A DNA stretch of 64,000 bases from Agrostemma githago. Taxonomy: Eukaryota > Streptophyta > Magnoliopsida > Caryophyllales > Caryophyllaceae. Below the pieces are notes generated by a model. It did not search any database. It was given only the letters and a program-made list of their open reading frames with translations, and had not been told where the DNA came from. Positions 36,501-49,623 of the stretch are shown here, piece by piece. Position numbers and translations under genes: made by a program. The stretch spans positions 11,894,429-11,958,428 of the forward strand of contig OY288247.1 in assembly GCA_958450325.1 (NCBI GenBank). The letters are read 5' to 3'. Each line of letters starts with the position of its first letter. Positions within the stretch are counted from its first letter, which is position 1.

Positions 36501-37379
36501 GACCTTGACGAAAAGAATTTTTTCAAATGGCTAAGTTTTGCAAATCTCAAATCAAGAATTTGAAGAGAGAGGCCTACCGACAGACTCGACTCTGGACGCG
36601 ACAGGACGAGTTGACAGAAACGACTGGACTCTCGAGGGTTTGGACCGTGACTCGGGAGGGGGGTGGGCCACCTAACATGACAAGACTCTTAAGCTGCACT
36701 ATTCCATAGCCTAGGCGAGTGGCAACACGGTCGGACATCGGAATGGGATCGGTCTTTTATAGGGCTTAGCGGTAGCAATGCTGTAGTCTGGTATTGGGGA
36801 AATTTTCCCAAAGTAGGGTGTAGCTTCGAGTCCCTGACAGATTCTTGTCTTTGACTGAGCCGAGTACTAGGACACACAATAGAAAGGTGGCTAGATTCTT
36901 TTTGAAAGTGTTTGGATTTTGTGAGTGGATGGAGAATTTCTGCCTAAGAGAAGCCCCCAGGACGACAAAGCTAGCTGCTGAGAACATGACAGTGTCGTGA
37001 CCGGAATGATAGTGCTTTTTGAATGTGTGTCAATGTGGGTGGTTGTGCCTCTGTTGAAAGGCTGCCTACGTATTCACGTGTGGTGAAATCAAACCAAGCC
37101 GTAGTTCAGTGTACTGGAAGATATATGATGGTGCCTAGTTTATTAGGGCTTTTTGTGTAACTATCCATAGCGATGGTATAGGCTAGGTGCATTTCCAATG
37201 ATGTCTTGATCAAAGGGCTAGAATAGTTAGGATGTTGATCCTGTGACTGTGAGCCTGGGGTAGGCCCCAGAGGTGGTGTGAACTATATTTGGGCATGTTC
37301 TATGCCGACCGCAGGTTGAGTTCCCGTGTTTGGGGCTGGTAACTGGTTTGGATGTTTTTGGAAATGTTGTGCTAGGTTG
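33534..37379 (-). mobile_element. Partial sibling gag-less element: truncated LTR plus 3' interior
   Basis: 33534-35610 is an LTR lacking its terminal 152 bp (it starts at CTATGTCATAGTGGGCC, the equivalent of 31,532). TATA box (-) at 35,067-35,074. Interior 35,611-37,379 matches 27,032-28,690 and is cut at GGTTG, where the next retrotransposon begins. The rest of the element would lie beyond the right edge. No coding content. Confidence 0.85.
35800..36180 (-). repeat. 64-bp tandem repeat near the polypurine tract
   Basis: Six units of 64 bp with core GTGTCCGTTTGCAGACACAT, then CGGGAGCCTGCCTAA. The core contains a small stem (TGTCCGTTTGCAGACA). The complete sibling has three units at 27,220-27,395; the gag-only element has two degenerate ones. 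Confidence 0.85.
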
Positions 37380-39989
37380 TGTAGACACCCACATTTTGAC
37401 CGCCAGGTGTCTATAGTAGTTTCCGACAAACACCCGATGATGATCGGACGCTAACGTGCTCTAACGTACTCGGAAATGGGCTCGAAATGATGGACATTTG
37501 GCCTAGGCATTTTAGGGAGTACAAATCTCACAAAACCAACCTCAAAATCAGGCCCAGTGGGTCGTTTCGAGTCAAATGACACTAATTTGGGTTGAATCCG
37601 TCACCAGGGGTAAAACCGTCTTTTAGCGACCGAGTCAAATCCCGGTCAAAGACATTTCCCGAAACCCGTGGGTCCACCGTGACATCTCACACGGTTGGTT
37701 CACACTCCAACTCTACAAAAATCAGCCATACAAAAAATAATAAACAATTCCGTTTAAGGTAGAATTCGATCCCGAGTAGGAATCCTATCCGAGAACCGAC
37801 TCAGACACCCAACCGAGTGCAACCACTCGGCCAAGTACCCAAATCAGCCGGTTTTTCCTCTTTTCTTCCTACACAAGAAAACGGAATTCTCGTTCTCCTC
37901 AGCTTCTTACTCAAGCGGTAATTCTAGCTCAAACAGGAATCCTATTCAAAAACCGATTCGAGCATCCGACCGAGTGTAAAACACTCGGCCGAAACAGCCC
38001 AAAACAGTAGCAAAACACCCGGTTTCCCTTTCTTCCTCTACAAGAAAGCGGAATTCTTATTTCCCTCAAATTCTCTCGTTTCCTATCCTAAGCGGTAGTC
38101 AAACTCTCCTAAGTCAAGGTCGGGAATCCCTATAAATAGGACCTCCCGTCCAACACAAAAAATAACGTTTCTACACATCCATTACACCGAAAAACATTCA
38201 TTGACACCAATTAACCATCAATAATTTACCGAAATTATACACATACACACACGATTTTTCAGCAACAGTTATCTAGCATCCCGACACACATAATTCCTTA
38301 GCATCGTTAGACCGATATTACGTCACAAACCCGAAGGAAAACCGGTTCCCACACCCGAGCCTTCACCCGTCCGAACCTTCACCTTAGCCGAACCAAATCT
38401 CGACGCTCCCGTGCCTAGCCACATTCCGACGAGTCCCGATCCGAGTCAACAAGAGCATGTAGGTTGAGGGTGCAACAAAACCCGATTTCTTCCTTTCTCT
38501 CCTTCTCTTTTCTTCGTCCGTTTTTACGGGTCTAGAGTCGGTTTTTTTTATTTTCCTAATATCTTTATTAACGAAAAACTATTTTCATAACGTATATTCT
38601 GAAAATATGATATCGATTCTTCCATAATCGAATATTATATCGAAAGGAATTATATTAAGGTTTCGACGATACTAAAAATCGTTACATCTTTTCTTCATTC
38701 AAAAATTCTTTTCTTTTCTCGTTCAAAACGACTTATTTTACAAAGCTTTTTCAAAACTCATTCTAAATATCCAATATCGATTTCATAATCGAATATTGGA
38801 TACGACGAATACCGAAAATATGGATCGAATACAAGTTAATCCATAATTTGTACGTGATTCATCGAAATAACAATTTTCGAACAAAAAATATAAAGACGGA
38901 CAGACCCGCACGCGAGTCGCGCCATGCCCAGGCGACTCGCGCGCAGGCCTGGAATCCGGGACTTCTTTTTTTACGTTTTCGTTCGTTTTATTATTTATTC
39001 TTCGATCGATTTCTAAAAATTAACATCTTTTCCAAAACTATTCCAAGTATTTGATATTGATTTCGTAGTCAACTATCGAATATAAAGAATAACGAAAATA
39101 TTAAGTCGAGTACGAATCATGCAATATTCATACGCGATTTAATACGAACTTCGAGTTTTCGAAAACCGGACCCGAAACAGGCCACCACGCGACCCGCCGG
39201 CGTCCCGGGCGAGTCGCGCGGCTGGCTGTTTGCCGCGGCCCTTTTCCGTATTTTTATTTATTTTTCGAAATTCGTTTTTTTATACAAAACAACGTTCTTT
39301 TCAACAATATTTTTCAGATTTCGACATTCTCTCGATTTCGCTATTTTTGCTTGCTATATTATTTTACAAATCGATACTAACTCGTTTGTTCATCTTTTTA
39401 GCGATTTCATCTCATTTTATTTCATTTGTTTTATTATACTAAAACGAATCTCACATGCTAAATACAACTTCGACGTTAATCATTTTGCATGCATTAAACC
39501 ACTTAGCAACCCATTCAATTCCTCACATGCTTAGGAAAACAATGTTTGCATATCATTTATCGTATTACTAACGCGCGCATTAAAACGTCATTCGATATCC
39601 TAGTAGAGGCCGCTAATGTGCGGGCGGGGTTGGGTGTTCTTAGTGAACTTCCCAACACGTACCCTCACCCCTTACTCAGAACCGTGGTTTCCGGATGTCC
39701 GAAACCATTGGCAACGAGAGTCATTCAATATACGATTAACCGCTCCAGTCGGCATCTATATCGATATGCAAAAGGGACGAGCCCAATAAACTCTGACATC
39801 GGAAATGGGCCGTATTTTGTACACGGCCCACTACGACATAGAGTGGGCTCGAACGGTTCCGAATAACCATAAAATTCGGTGGCGACTCCGACTTCGATTT
39901 AAATTTCCATTTGACCATCTCATGGAGATTCATTCGCCTCCCAAAACCCGCGCGTGGCCGCGTCGGGGTGGACCTATGTCATGTCCACA
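37380..39989 (+). repeat. LTR 1 of the tandem array
   Basis: 2,610 bp, TGTAGACACC to GTCCACA. TATAAATA at 38,131-38,138. Its first 100 bp are close to those of the gag-only element's LTR. Confidence 0.94.
38131..38138 (+). promoter_or_regulatory. TATA box of LTR 1
   Basis: TATAAATA preceded by GGGAATCCC. Also at 50,920-50,927 in LTR 2 and 63,408-63,415 in LTR 3. Confidence 0.75.
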
Positions 39990-41086
39990 ATTTGGTGACT
40001 CCGCTGGGGATTTTCTGATGAGTTAATAACCTTCAGTGTCCTCAGGGTGAGACTCGAATAGAAATCGTTTGACTAGTACAATGCGCGTTTTAGTTTTACG
40101 GTTCATGCATAAACCCCACTTTCCCGGGCCGGTACTCGTGACCGACGTCCCACTATACCATTGATATAGTCCAAACTGGTTATGTCAAAGGTGTCCACTA
40201 GCCGATTCATATGGGTTTTACGGCATGTCCTAATCTCAACTCGAGTTAGGGAGTCCGCCCCGATTCTTGATAGGCTGTGTACACTGGTATAGACCCTTAT
40301 AGACTGACCGAGACTTAGATTAAGAGCATACATGGCGTCGTTATACTGTTTCCATGACTACGTGCTACTTGATCCACATCTTTTTCAAAACCGTCATCTT
40401 TTTAAAAATTTGCATCTTTTTTCAAATATCCAATTTTCAAAACCCGGGTCATATGCCGAACTTAGGACTTATGATTTTACTCAAAATAGCCTTTTTCTAG
40501 CCGATATTATGCCCAATTCAAAACTCGAAATTACTTTCAAAACTTTCAAAACCCGACGTCCGGCCCGCTCCTTATTCTCTTTTTCGAAAAAGGGCCGGAT
40601 TTCTCCACCCGATTCATTTCGGGCTTTTCAAAATCATATTTCAAAACCTTCCTCTTCTTAGGACTTCCCGTATTTAGCAGTGTCGGGTCGTGTCATAAGT
40701 CGTTGAAGTCTCTAGCGTCGAAACTCCGTCGATCTTACATCACGAGTTTCCCCCCCATCCTAGTCCGCCTTATTTTTACTAAGGCAAGGCCCACCTACGT
40801 AGGACATACTCCTACAATGGTCGGCCCATTTACACAATCGAGTCTAAAAGTCTGGGAATGTCTCACGTGAACCTTCCTTCGGACAGGGCCCAACCCACAG
40901 CGTTGGATCCTGAGGAAGGCCCACCTTCACAAGTCACCCGTCTAGGTGTCCTTTCCGAGTCGTTTACCGTCTTTTAGTCCTTTTCTTCTTCTTTTTTCCC
41001 TTGCTCGGGATGTACTTTCCTTAGGATTCGGGTTAAGTTGCTAATTACGTGGTGCTCTTACAGACAGGCCACCCTTCACTCGAACC
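39990..41086 (+). other. Leader of interior 1 with primer site
   Basis: Primer site TGGTGACTCCGCTGGGG at 39,993-40,009, one base off the tRNA-Arg complement. It is followed by about 1.08 kb without a credible gene. A donor-like AGGGTGAGACTCG near 40,045 and an acceptor-like CTCTTACAG at about 41,062 are conserved with other elements here. Confidence 0.65.
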
Positions 41087-42526
41087 ATGACGCAAAAAGC
41101 CATAGATGAGTTGAACACCACGTTGGCCCAAATCCAGGACCAATTGAGGCAAATGCGGGAAGACCAGATCGCTATCGTCACTCGGGTTAGTGCCGTAGAA
41201 CAGGGAACTCCTAACGCCTCGATCGATGACGATGGGCCCTTAGCCGCGCTAGCCGGCGCAGTCCAAAAGCTGCAGGAACAGGTTCACTCGACCACCAGAA
41301 ACACCATTCTCACGGAAAATGCCCGTACCTATTCGACCCTAACTGATGAATTGTCCGCTAACCTTAACTTAATGGGCTTACCAATGTTCGATGGGACTGA
41401 AGACCCGGTACTTCATATTCGGGCTTTTAAGGACTTTATGGCTGTCAAGGGGGTCAAATCGACCATGTTCAAGCACCTTTTTGCTTCCTCTTTGGAAAAA
41501 CACCCGAAAGCCTGGTACTACAGGCTTGACCCCAAGAAATTCAAAACTTGGGACGATGTTGCAATGGAATTCGCGCGAAACTACGCGGATAATGCTGAAA
41601 TCCAGACTACCATGCGTACTCTGGAAGTTATGGCCCAAGAACCGAAGGAGGGATTCACCAAGTACCTCCAAAGGTGGCGGACCGAATGTGTTAAGTTGGT
41701 GGACAAGCCCACCGAAAAGGTGCTAGTGGAGGCCTTTGTCAAAAACCTCCTCCCTGCTTACCGAGTCCATCTTAGGTACGCTATCATACCCGATTTCGCC
41801 ACTCTGACTGAAATGGGTACTAGGATCGAAGACGATCTAAGGCTAGAGAACCTTACTAAGGCCTCTAGCAAAGGGTATCAAGGATCCAGTTCCTCCTCTA
41901 GCAAGCCCGCCACCACAACGGCGGCCCGAAGCATTTTTGACGAGGTAAACTCACTTGACTCCTCAACCAAGAAGAATACTCCAAATCGGGTATTCACTGA
42001 CATAGGGACAACTTATGCTAATGCCTTACAAAGGCTATCTTCAAAAGGCCTAATCCAACCGATAGGCCCAACTCCAGAAGTTCCCGTAGAAAAACGGTCC
42101 AAAAGCTACAACATTCAGGCCTATTGCCACTATCACCAAGGCAATGGGCACGACACGGAGAAATGCTGGAAATTAAAGCATCTTATCCAAGATCTGATCG
42201 AAAATGGGAAGATACCGCTACCCAGTGACAAGCCAAGCAACAAGAATAATCCTCTTGCTACTCATGCCATTTTCACTGGAGAGGTAGTTGACTGTACTCA
42301 TCTCATTTCCTCTTTTATTTCCCAAATCAACGGGATATGGAACGACGACGAAGATGATGTCTACTTGGTAAAGGGGAGGCTATCCCCGTCACTATCGACG
42401 AAGTCCGGAGGGCTAAAGCCAGAGCTCTGGCCGGTACACACACCATCACGGCCACCCCGAAAACCGTCCCTGAACCTTCCAGGACGGAATTCACTCCTGA
42501 AGAACCAAACGCCGACACGGCCCTAG
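41087..42526 (+). CDS. gag: Gag polyprotein, copy 1
   Basis: 479 codons from ATG (GAACCATGACG). The N-terminal coiled-coil-like segment (residues about 5-30) is followed by the retrotransposon gag core (FKHLFASSLEKHPKAWYYRLDP, about 125-145; WDDVAMEFARNYAD). After a Ser-rich linker comes the zinc knuckle CHYHQGNGHDTEKC (about 347-360), a C-x2-H-x4-H-x4-C form. The last 48 codons, after DEDDVYLVKG, look like out-of-frame reading, because the -1 frame carries the conserved continuation into protease. Gag forms the particle and binds genomic RNA. Confidence 0.9.
   Translation: MTQKAIDELNTTLAQIQDQLRQMREDQIAIVTRVSAVEQGTPNASIDDDGPLAALAGAVQKLQEQVHSTTRNTILTENARTYSTLTDELSANLNLMGLPMFDGTEDPVLHIRAFKDFMAVKGVKSTMFKHLFASSLEKHPKAWYYRLDPKKFKTWDDVAMEFARNYADNAEIQTTMRTLEVMAQEPKEGFTKYLQRWRTECVKLVDKPTEKVLVEAFVKNLLPAYRVHLRYAIIPDFATLTEMGTRIEDDLRLENLTKASSKGYQGSSSSSSKPATTTAARSIFDEVNSLDSSTKKNTPNRVFTDIGTTYANALQRLSSKGLIQPIGPTPEVPVEKRSKSYNIQAYCHYHQGNGHDTEKCWKLKHLIQDLIENGKIPLPSDKPSNKNNPLATHAIFTGEVVDCTHLISSFISQINGIWNDDEDDVYLVKGRLSPSLSTKSGGLKPELWPVHTPSRPPRKPSLNLPGRNSLLKNQTPTRP
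42370..42376 (+). promoter_or_regulatory. Candidate -1 ribosomal frameshift site, copy 1
   Basis: AAAGGGG, read A AAG GGG in the gag frame, has the X XXY YYZ layout. Slipping back one base enters the frame that carries protease and RT. G in the Y position is unusual. Copy 2 has it at 54,864-54,870. Confidence 0.4.
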
Positions 42527-45500
42527 TCAGACAATTGAAGAGGGTCTGAACCGATATTACCATATGGCAGCTTTTGGTTAGTTCACAGGAGCATCGAGCG
42601 GCACTTACTAAGGCCCTCGATGAAATCAAGGTCGACTCATCGGTTACCCCCACTGAAATGGTAGCCACGATCATGCCATATCTCAAAGACAAGCCCAAAG
42701 GAGAAGGCCCGCTCATTACCTTCTCCGAGTCCGACCTTCCACCATTTGGGACCACTCATAATTTGGCCCTGTACATTACGGTGATTTGTCGAAACAAATA
42801 TCTCCCAATGACCCTAATTGATGACGGGTCTGCAGTAAACGTCCTTCCTTTAAGGACAGCCAAGGCCCTCGGCATTACCGAGGCTGACTACCTTCCGACT
42901 GCAAAGACTATCCAGGCTTTTGATGGGAGCCCAAAATCAGTTGCTGGGGCCGTTAAACTAACCATCATAACAGGCCCGATCGAGAAGGAGTTAGAATTCC
43001 AAGTGATCGATGTTACTTCATCCTTCAATCTGCTACTTGGGAGACCGTGGATTCACGCGGTCAAGGCTGTGTCCTCTACTCTTCATAGAAAGGTCAAACT
43101 ACCTCTACAGGACGGGATCATCACCCTCGAACCTACTCCCATAACCGTGTCCAGCTGTAACACGGCGGGCTCAGCCGACCCACGAGGATTCAACTTTGTA
43201 GGAATGATCGAAGAAGAGTACCTTTTTCAGCCATACTTCACCGTTAGCATCTATACAATGCTACAGAATCTAGGTTGCCTACCGGGAGTCACATCAAGGC
43301 CATATCTTCCACCGGGAAAGATCATCGAAACCCTGAACAACAGGCAATCTCACTTCGGTCTAGGCTATACCATGGCATCCGGCTACGCGAACCAAGCTAG
43401 GGCAGTCACATTTGTCACCCCGGTATTCGAAACTGTGCAAACGGGCCTCTATCGGCCCACCATCTCATATCCCGGGACCAAACTGGCTCGGGAATGCAAT
43501 TTCATTCCAGACGACATATTCGCCCTTATCCAGGCCGAATCAAAGGAGGGCCCAAGCAACACTGAGCCCATTTTAGGACTACTCTTTGGGGAAGACAAGG
43601 TCATCCCGACCCCTAAACAGGAGCTGGTCAGCCTTATCCTTCGCAGCAGCAGGTTCGATCCAACTAAGCTGATCTCTGAAGTTGGTGCCGACACTGGGAA
43701 GAGAGCTTGGAGGAAGACAACCAAATGGACCGACGGTCAGGGTCGAGTCTACAAGCTAACTACTGGCGAAGGAGATATGCATGCTATCGAGTCTGAATCT
43801 GAGTGCGAGTCTGAGTCAGTGTCAGAGTCGGAGTCTGAGTCAAAGTCTAGAGGGTCCAGTACTAGGATCGAGTCTGTAACCCCTCTCCCTTCTCTAGCCT
43901 CACCATCGGGAGCCCCGAAATCTGTCCCGAGGGCTCTCCCTATCCCGCCTCTGACCAACGATCAGATGGCAGCTCTCTTCGAGCTCTTTTCAAAATTTAC
44001 TATCAATAATAACGATAACCGTTCTGCTTACGACTTGGCTTATTTTCAAAATGTTTTCAAAAATCTTACTTGCAATGACATTGAGAAACCCGACGAACAG
44101 GTACCATTGCCTTCGCATCTAATTGAGCAACTTGAACAAAGGGAGTCCCGAAATCCGGTAATCGAAGAAACCGATTCCATCAACGTAGGAACCCCTTTAG
44201 AGCCTCAGATACTTAGGTTGGGCCTATCTTTAGATCCCGAGGAGAAACAACAATTTACGGACCTCCTCCAGGAATTCAAAGACGTTTTTGCATGGTCCTA
44301 CAAGGACATGCCGGGAATAGATCGGGAGATAGCTGAACACCGAATACCCATTAAAGACGGGTACAAGCCGGTAAAACAGAAACTCCGAAGAATGAGGCCC
44401 GAATGGTCTCTCAAAGTCAAAGAAGAAGTTGATAAACAATTCAAAGCGGGCTTTATCCAAGTGTCTGAATATCCAGACCGGGTTGCAAACATAGTACCAG
44501 TACCCAAAAAGGATGGTAAAGTCCGAGTATGTGTAGATTTCCGGGACCTTAATAAGGCCAGCCCAAAAGATGATTTTCCGTTGCCACACATCGACATACT
44601 GGTGGATAACACGGCCGATCATGCCCTTCTGTCATTTATGGACAGGTATGCCGGATACAATCAGATCAAAATGGCGGAAGAAGACATGAGTAAGACCACC
44701 TTCATCACACCTTGGGGGACTTACTGCTATACCGTGATGCCATTTGGGCTTATTAACGCTGGTGCCACTTATCAACGGACCGCTACTACTTTATTGCATG
44801 ACATGATGCATAAGGAAGTAGAGGTCTACGTCGACGATATGATTGTCAAATCAAAAGACCGGAACGGGCACATTGAAGCCCTAAGGAAGTTCTTCACCCG
44901 ACTACGCAAGTACAACATGAGGTTAAACCCTCAAAAATGCAGTTTCGGGGTAACTTCGGGCAAACTACTGGGCCACATTGTCAGCCAACGCGGCATCGAA
45001 GTCGACCCAGCAAAGATCAAGGCCATAACCGAGATGCAACCACCTAAAACCGAAAAGGAGATAAGGGGATTTCTCGGAAAAGTCCAATATATAAGCCGAT
45101 TCATTTCAAAGCTAACCATGGTATGTGAACCCATTTTCAAGAAACTGAAGATAGGAGAACGAACACTATGGGACGACAAATGTCAAATGGCTTTCGACAA
45201 GATCAAGGAGATTCTATCCTCTCCACCGGTGCTAATGCCACCTCAGCATGGTTTGCCTCTATCACTATACTTGACAACAACCGAGACAGCCATGGGCGCT
45301 ATGCTAGCCCAGACGGTCAATTCTGAAGAACGGGCCATTTACTACATCAGTAAGAAGTTCTTGGAGTATGAATGCAAATACACTATGCTTGAGAAGACGT
45401 GTCTAGCATTAGTATGGGCCACTAAAAAGCTCCGACACTACATGCTTAGTCACGAGGTACATGTGCTATCCAAAATGGATCCAATCAAGTATCTTTTCGA

Positions 45501-47433
45501 GAAGCCCATCCTTAACGGTCGTATATCCAGGTGGACCTTAGTGCTAGCTGAGTTTGACCTCAAGTTCGTACCTCTAAAAGCCATCAAGGGCCGGGTAGTA
45601 GCAGAATTCCTCGCCGATAGTCCGGTATCCGAGGAAGATCACACCGATACTTGGACCTTCCCAGACGAAGACATATTCCATACCGACACTGACACATGGG
45701 ATCTGTATTTTGATGGAGCGTCCAACTTTCGAGGATTTGGTGTCGGGATCTTGCTAATCTCACCACAAGGTGAGCATACCCCATTATCCATTAAGCTAGA
45801 TTTTGACGTGACCAATAACGCAGCCGAATACGAAGCGTGCATTCACGGGTTGCAAGCCGCTGCCGATTTAGGAGTAACAAACCTCCGGGTCCACGGCGAC
45901 TCATCATTAGTCATAAACCAAACCCTACAAAAATGGAAGACTCGGAACGCAAATCTCGTGGCTTACCAAGCACGAGTAAGGGTTCTCGAAAAACAATTCC
46001 AAAAGGTGGAGTACATCTATCTGCCTCGGGAAGAAAATCAGTTTGCAGATGCTCTCTCAAAATTAGCGTCTTTACTGAATATCCCGGCACATCTAACCAG
46101 CATGCCCATTTGTGTCGAAAGGCGGTCTGAGCCAGCATACATCAACACTATCCAAGATATCGAAATAACTGATCCAGAACCTTGGTATCAGGCTATTCTA
46201 ACCTACTTGACGTCAGGGGAATATCCTCCGGGAGCTGAAAACCGGGCCAAGAAAGCTCTGCGAAGATGGGCAACCCAGTTCATCCGCACAGACGATGGAC
46301 AGCTATATAAGAAGACAGCACAGGGGGCTTTACTTCTATGCATTGACAAAACTCAAGCCGAAAGAGTTATGGCCGAGGTGCACGATGGCGAAAACGGACC
46401 ACACATGAATGCACATATGTTGGCCCGGAAAATCGCAAGACTCGGTTACTACTGGAATAGCATGGAAACTGACTGTCAGATGTATGTCAAACACTGTCAT
46501 AACTGTCAGATTTTCGCTAATGTTCAGCATATGCCTTCATCTCTACTATATACAATGACATCACCATGGCCATTTTCGACATGGGGAATTGATATAATCG
46601 GGAAAGTGAATCCTTCCGGGACAGGAGGTCATTGCTTCATCCTGGTGGCTATCGATTATTTCACCAAATGGGTCGAAGCCGAATCATACCGGATCTTGAA
46701 TGCCAAACATGTGGCTAAGTTCATCCAAAACAAAATTATATGTCGATATGGGATTCCACACGAGTTCATCAGCGATCACGGGACCCATTTCCAAGCTGAA
46801 ACCGCCACTCTGCTGGAAAAGTACAAGATCCAAAGGCATACATCGTCACCTTACCGTCCTCAAACAAATGGAGCGGTGGAGGCAGCTAATAAAACAATTG
46901 TCACCATTCTTAAGAAGATGGCTGAGAATTACCGGGATTGGCCCGACAAAATACCCTTTGCCTTATGGGGATATCGGACATCGATCCGAACTGCAACCGG
47001 AGCAACACCGTATTATCTGACATATGGAATGGAAGCGGTCCAACCGGTCGAGCTAGAAGTACCATCCCTTAGAATTTTGCTCGAAAGTCAGGTACCTGAG
47101 GCGGACTGGGTCCAAGCCCGATATGACTCTCTAATCCTCTTAGACGAACGGCGATCCCGGGCTCTGAATAATATTCAGATATATCAGAAGAGAATCCAAC
47201 GGGCTTTTAACAAAAGGGTTAGGCCCAGGAATATCAAAGAGGGCGATCTAGTCCTAAAATCTGTTCGAGCTTTGCTACCAGTCGATCCAAGGGGAAAATT
47301 CAAACCTAATTGGGCCGGGCCATATTTAGTGAAGAAGATTCTTTCAGGAGGGGCAGTAATGCTAACTGATTTGGACGGGAACGAGTTCGTCAATCCAACA
47401 AACTTGGACCAACTGAAGCGTTACTACCCATAA
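42373..47433 (+). pseudogene. pol: Pol polyprotein, copy 1 (PR-RT-RNaseH-aRNaseH-INT), disabled
   Basis: Same domain order as copy 2, but with a TGA at 42,547-42,549 in the pol frame (CGA in copy 2), which separates it from Gag. After it the frame is open for about 1,620 codons. RT YVDD is at 44,827-44,838. Two conserved RT positions are changed: the Gly after FMD is Arg (AGG 44,644-44,646) and the Trp in YPDW is Arg (CGG 44,479-44,481). The first is in the catalytic-Asp motif, so activity is doubtful. Protease DDGSAVNVLP, integrase HHCC and the D-D-E residues remain. This copy therefore looks dead in cis. Confidence 0.88.
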
Positions 47434-47790
47434 ACCCTATCTCAATGTCATTTGCAAAATTTATAAAATGTCTTTTTATGAATTTTCAAAATTTTAAGCA
47501 AGTCAATAAGTTAGGATCATTTATCCTACCGTTGCACATCTCGAATTAATAATCTTGATGTATTTCGAAAATTGCAAAATATTCTGAACTACGGAAGGTT
47601 TGATTCCATTAATTTTGGATACGTAGGCGACCCCTCAAAAGGGTACAACCATTGCAATAACGAAAAGACGGGAACGGTATTCACTAATATGTCTTTTTTA
47701 TTATTTTCAAAAAATACATCACAAACAAAAAAGAACAACAAAATCACACCACAAAAATAATAGTAATACTTAAATAATAAATTTAGGAGA
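47434..47790. other. Spacer between pol and the antisense gene, copy 1
   Basis: 357 bp, AT-rich, between two convergent genes. Only short chance frames. Probably holds the 3' ends of the antisense messenger. Confidence 0.6.
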
Positions 47791-49524
47791 CTACTCGTAC
47801 ATTTTGCCCTTTCCCTTATCTTTCGGGTCACGTGGAGCCCGAGGCCGACGGGGTGGGGGCGAACGTTCCCTAATCACAAGGGGAACTTCCTTTGCTCGAA
47901 CCCGCTTCTTCGATTTTGGGTTTTCCACCCTTTGCACCGGTTCCAGCCGAGCCCTAACCGGCTCGGGGAGTCTTTCTCGAGGACCAAGTCGATCCTTAGC
48001 AGCCAGTCTTGGCCCTAGTCTCCTTTCTAAGTCCATCTGGGGGCTCACCTTCCCCCGTGCACCCTTATTACTGGACCCTTCAGTCTGAGTCTAAGATCTT
48101 CTTTTCTGACCTGTTGAAGTATCTCCCTCAGTAAAGAAGCTCCTATTGTCCTTAGCATGCTCCCGGCGTAACAGGTCATAAGCCTCGTCAATTTTCAGAG
48201 CAGCCCGGGTCTTAGCTGAGTCAGCCCGGGTCCATCTTACATAAGAATCGGTTACCCAGATCGAATGAGAATTTTTAAGAACAGGCCAAGTAGCTCGTGT
48301 ATACCACCTTTTCATCCAGGTGTCACACATCACGTCTGTTAGCTGAGTAGACTCACTCACAACGGCCTCGATTTCTGGGATTCTTTGCGCCCGACCATAT
48401 TGCCTAAGTATGCGATCGGGAAAGAGGTGAATTGTCTGCCTAAAAGATAGGATTACCTGATATCTAGCCCTATCTCGAGATTCCAGACCAGTCCAAAGGT
48501 AAATCGGCCACCATGGCACGGCCCAGCGGATCAACAGGCCTCCATGGAAAGATAGCACCTCACCCCAGTATTTTCGGGTATTGAAGCGGGAAAAGGCAAT
48601 AGCTCGTCTCCTTGACATAACTTGCCTGGGTTGATATCGGCTCACATTTAAGGGAGGATCCAAGATCGATAACCTCTCGAATAGCCACAGCTGAAAAAAA
48701 ATCCGAAAAAATCAAAATAGCAAAAATCGTCAAAATCACGTAAAAAAAAAAAAAAAACGTGAAAAGGCGTGAAAACCGAGAAAACCGCAGAAGCCGGAAA
48801 ATCGGGAAAAAACCGCACAAAACCGGAAAAATGGGAGAAGCCGGAAATTCAAAAATTCAAAAAATTCAAAAAATCAGCATACCTGTAGAAGCCGAGTACT
48901 CCCAGTTAGCCGAATTGACGGATCTCTCTTACGATTATCCAAGCCTTGAATAATCTCCCCTGTAATCAGCCAAGCCGGGCTGTGCTCCATCTCCATCAGG
49001 TCAGCCACGGTGAAAAGTTTAACGTGGCCCATGCAAGATAACAAGTCCATATGCCCTTCGAAGGCATAAACATGGAGCATACAAAAAGTGAAGGCCCTAC
49101 GGCTATGAACCGGCCTGACCCGGACGTCATCTGGATTCATGAATTTTTCAGCCAGGTCGATCAGGGAAACGGTATCTCCTTCTAGCATACGGGATACCTC
49201 CATATGGGAAAGCCCTAAAAATTCCCTTAACTTCCTCCTTGGGTCAGAAACCGAAAAAGGGATAGCAGGGCGAAGTATAGGATTCCATCCTCCTGCAGCA
49301 GCAATTTCCTCAGGAATAGGGCAAATCTCTCCTCGAGGAAAACTAAATACATGATATGTGTCATCCCAATAGGATAGGCAAGCATCCAAGAAGTGGCAGT
49401 CTACTTGCATCTGACGGATCACGAACAATTGGGTAACGCCATTCTGATTTAGGATAGCCCTATCGGCATCCCTAAAATATTTGGACCACTCGTGCAACAT
49501 TCCGACTAATCGGTCGATTCCCAT
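47791..49524 (-). pseudogene. Antisense plant mobile domain gene, copy 1, nonsense mutation
   Basis: Exon 1 is 49524-48883 (ATG to CTACAG|GTATGC). Exon 2 starts at 48,690 after TTTTTTTCAG and would end at 47,791. A TAG at 48,091-48,093 (AAG Lys in copy 2) cuts the product after RRS, removing about 101 basic C-terminal residues with the likely nuclear signal. Domain features are described under copy 2. Confidence 0.8.
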
Positions 49525-49623
49525 ATTTGATTTGCTAAAAGAAAGAATAAATTTTTCAGGGCTTATTCTTTTCTTTAATTAAGGAATTGGGAGGATTATG
49601 AAAATTTATGAAGCAAGAAGGGG

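Noticed and set aside
44230..44622. Minus-strand frames of 100-140 codons opposite pol (also 56,724-57,116)
   Set aside because: Mirror frames of strongly conserved RT coding sequence on the other strand.
47804..48088. 94-codon plus-strand frame opposite the antisense gene's basic tail
   Set aside because: Shadow of the Arg/Pro-rich C-terminus; the minus strand has the splice sites and domain motifs.
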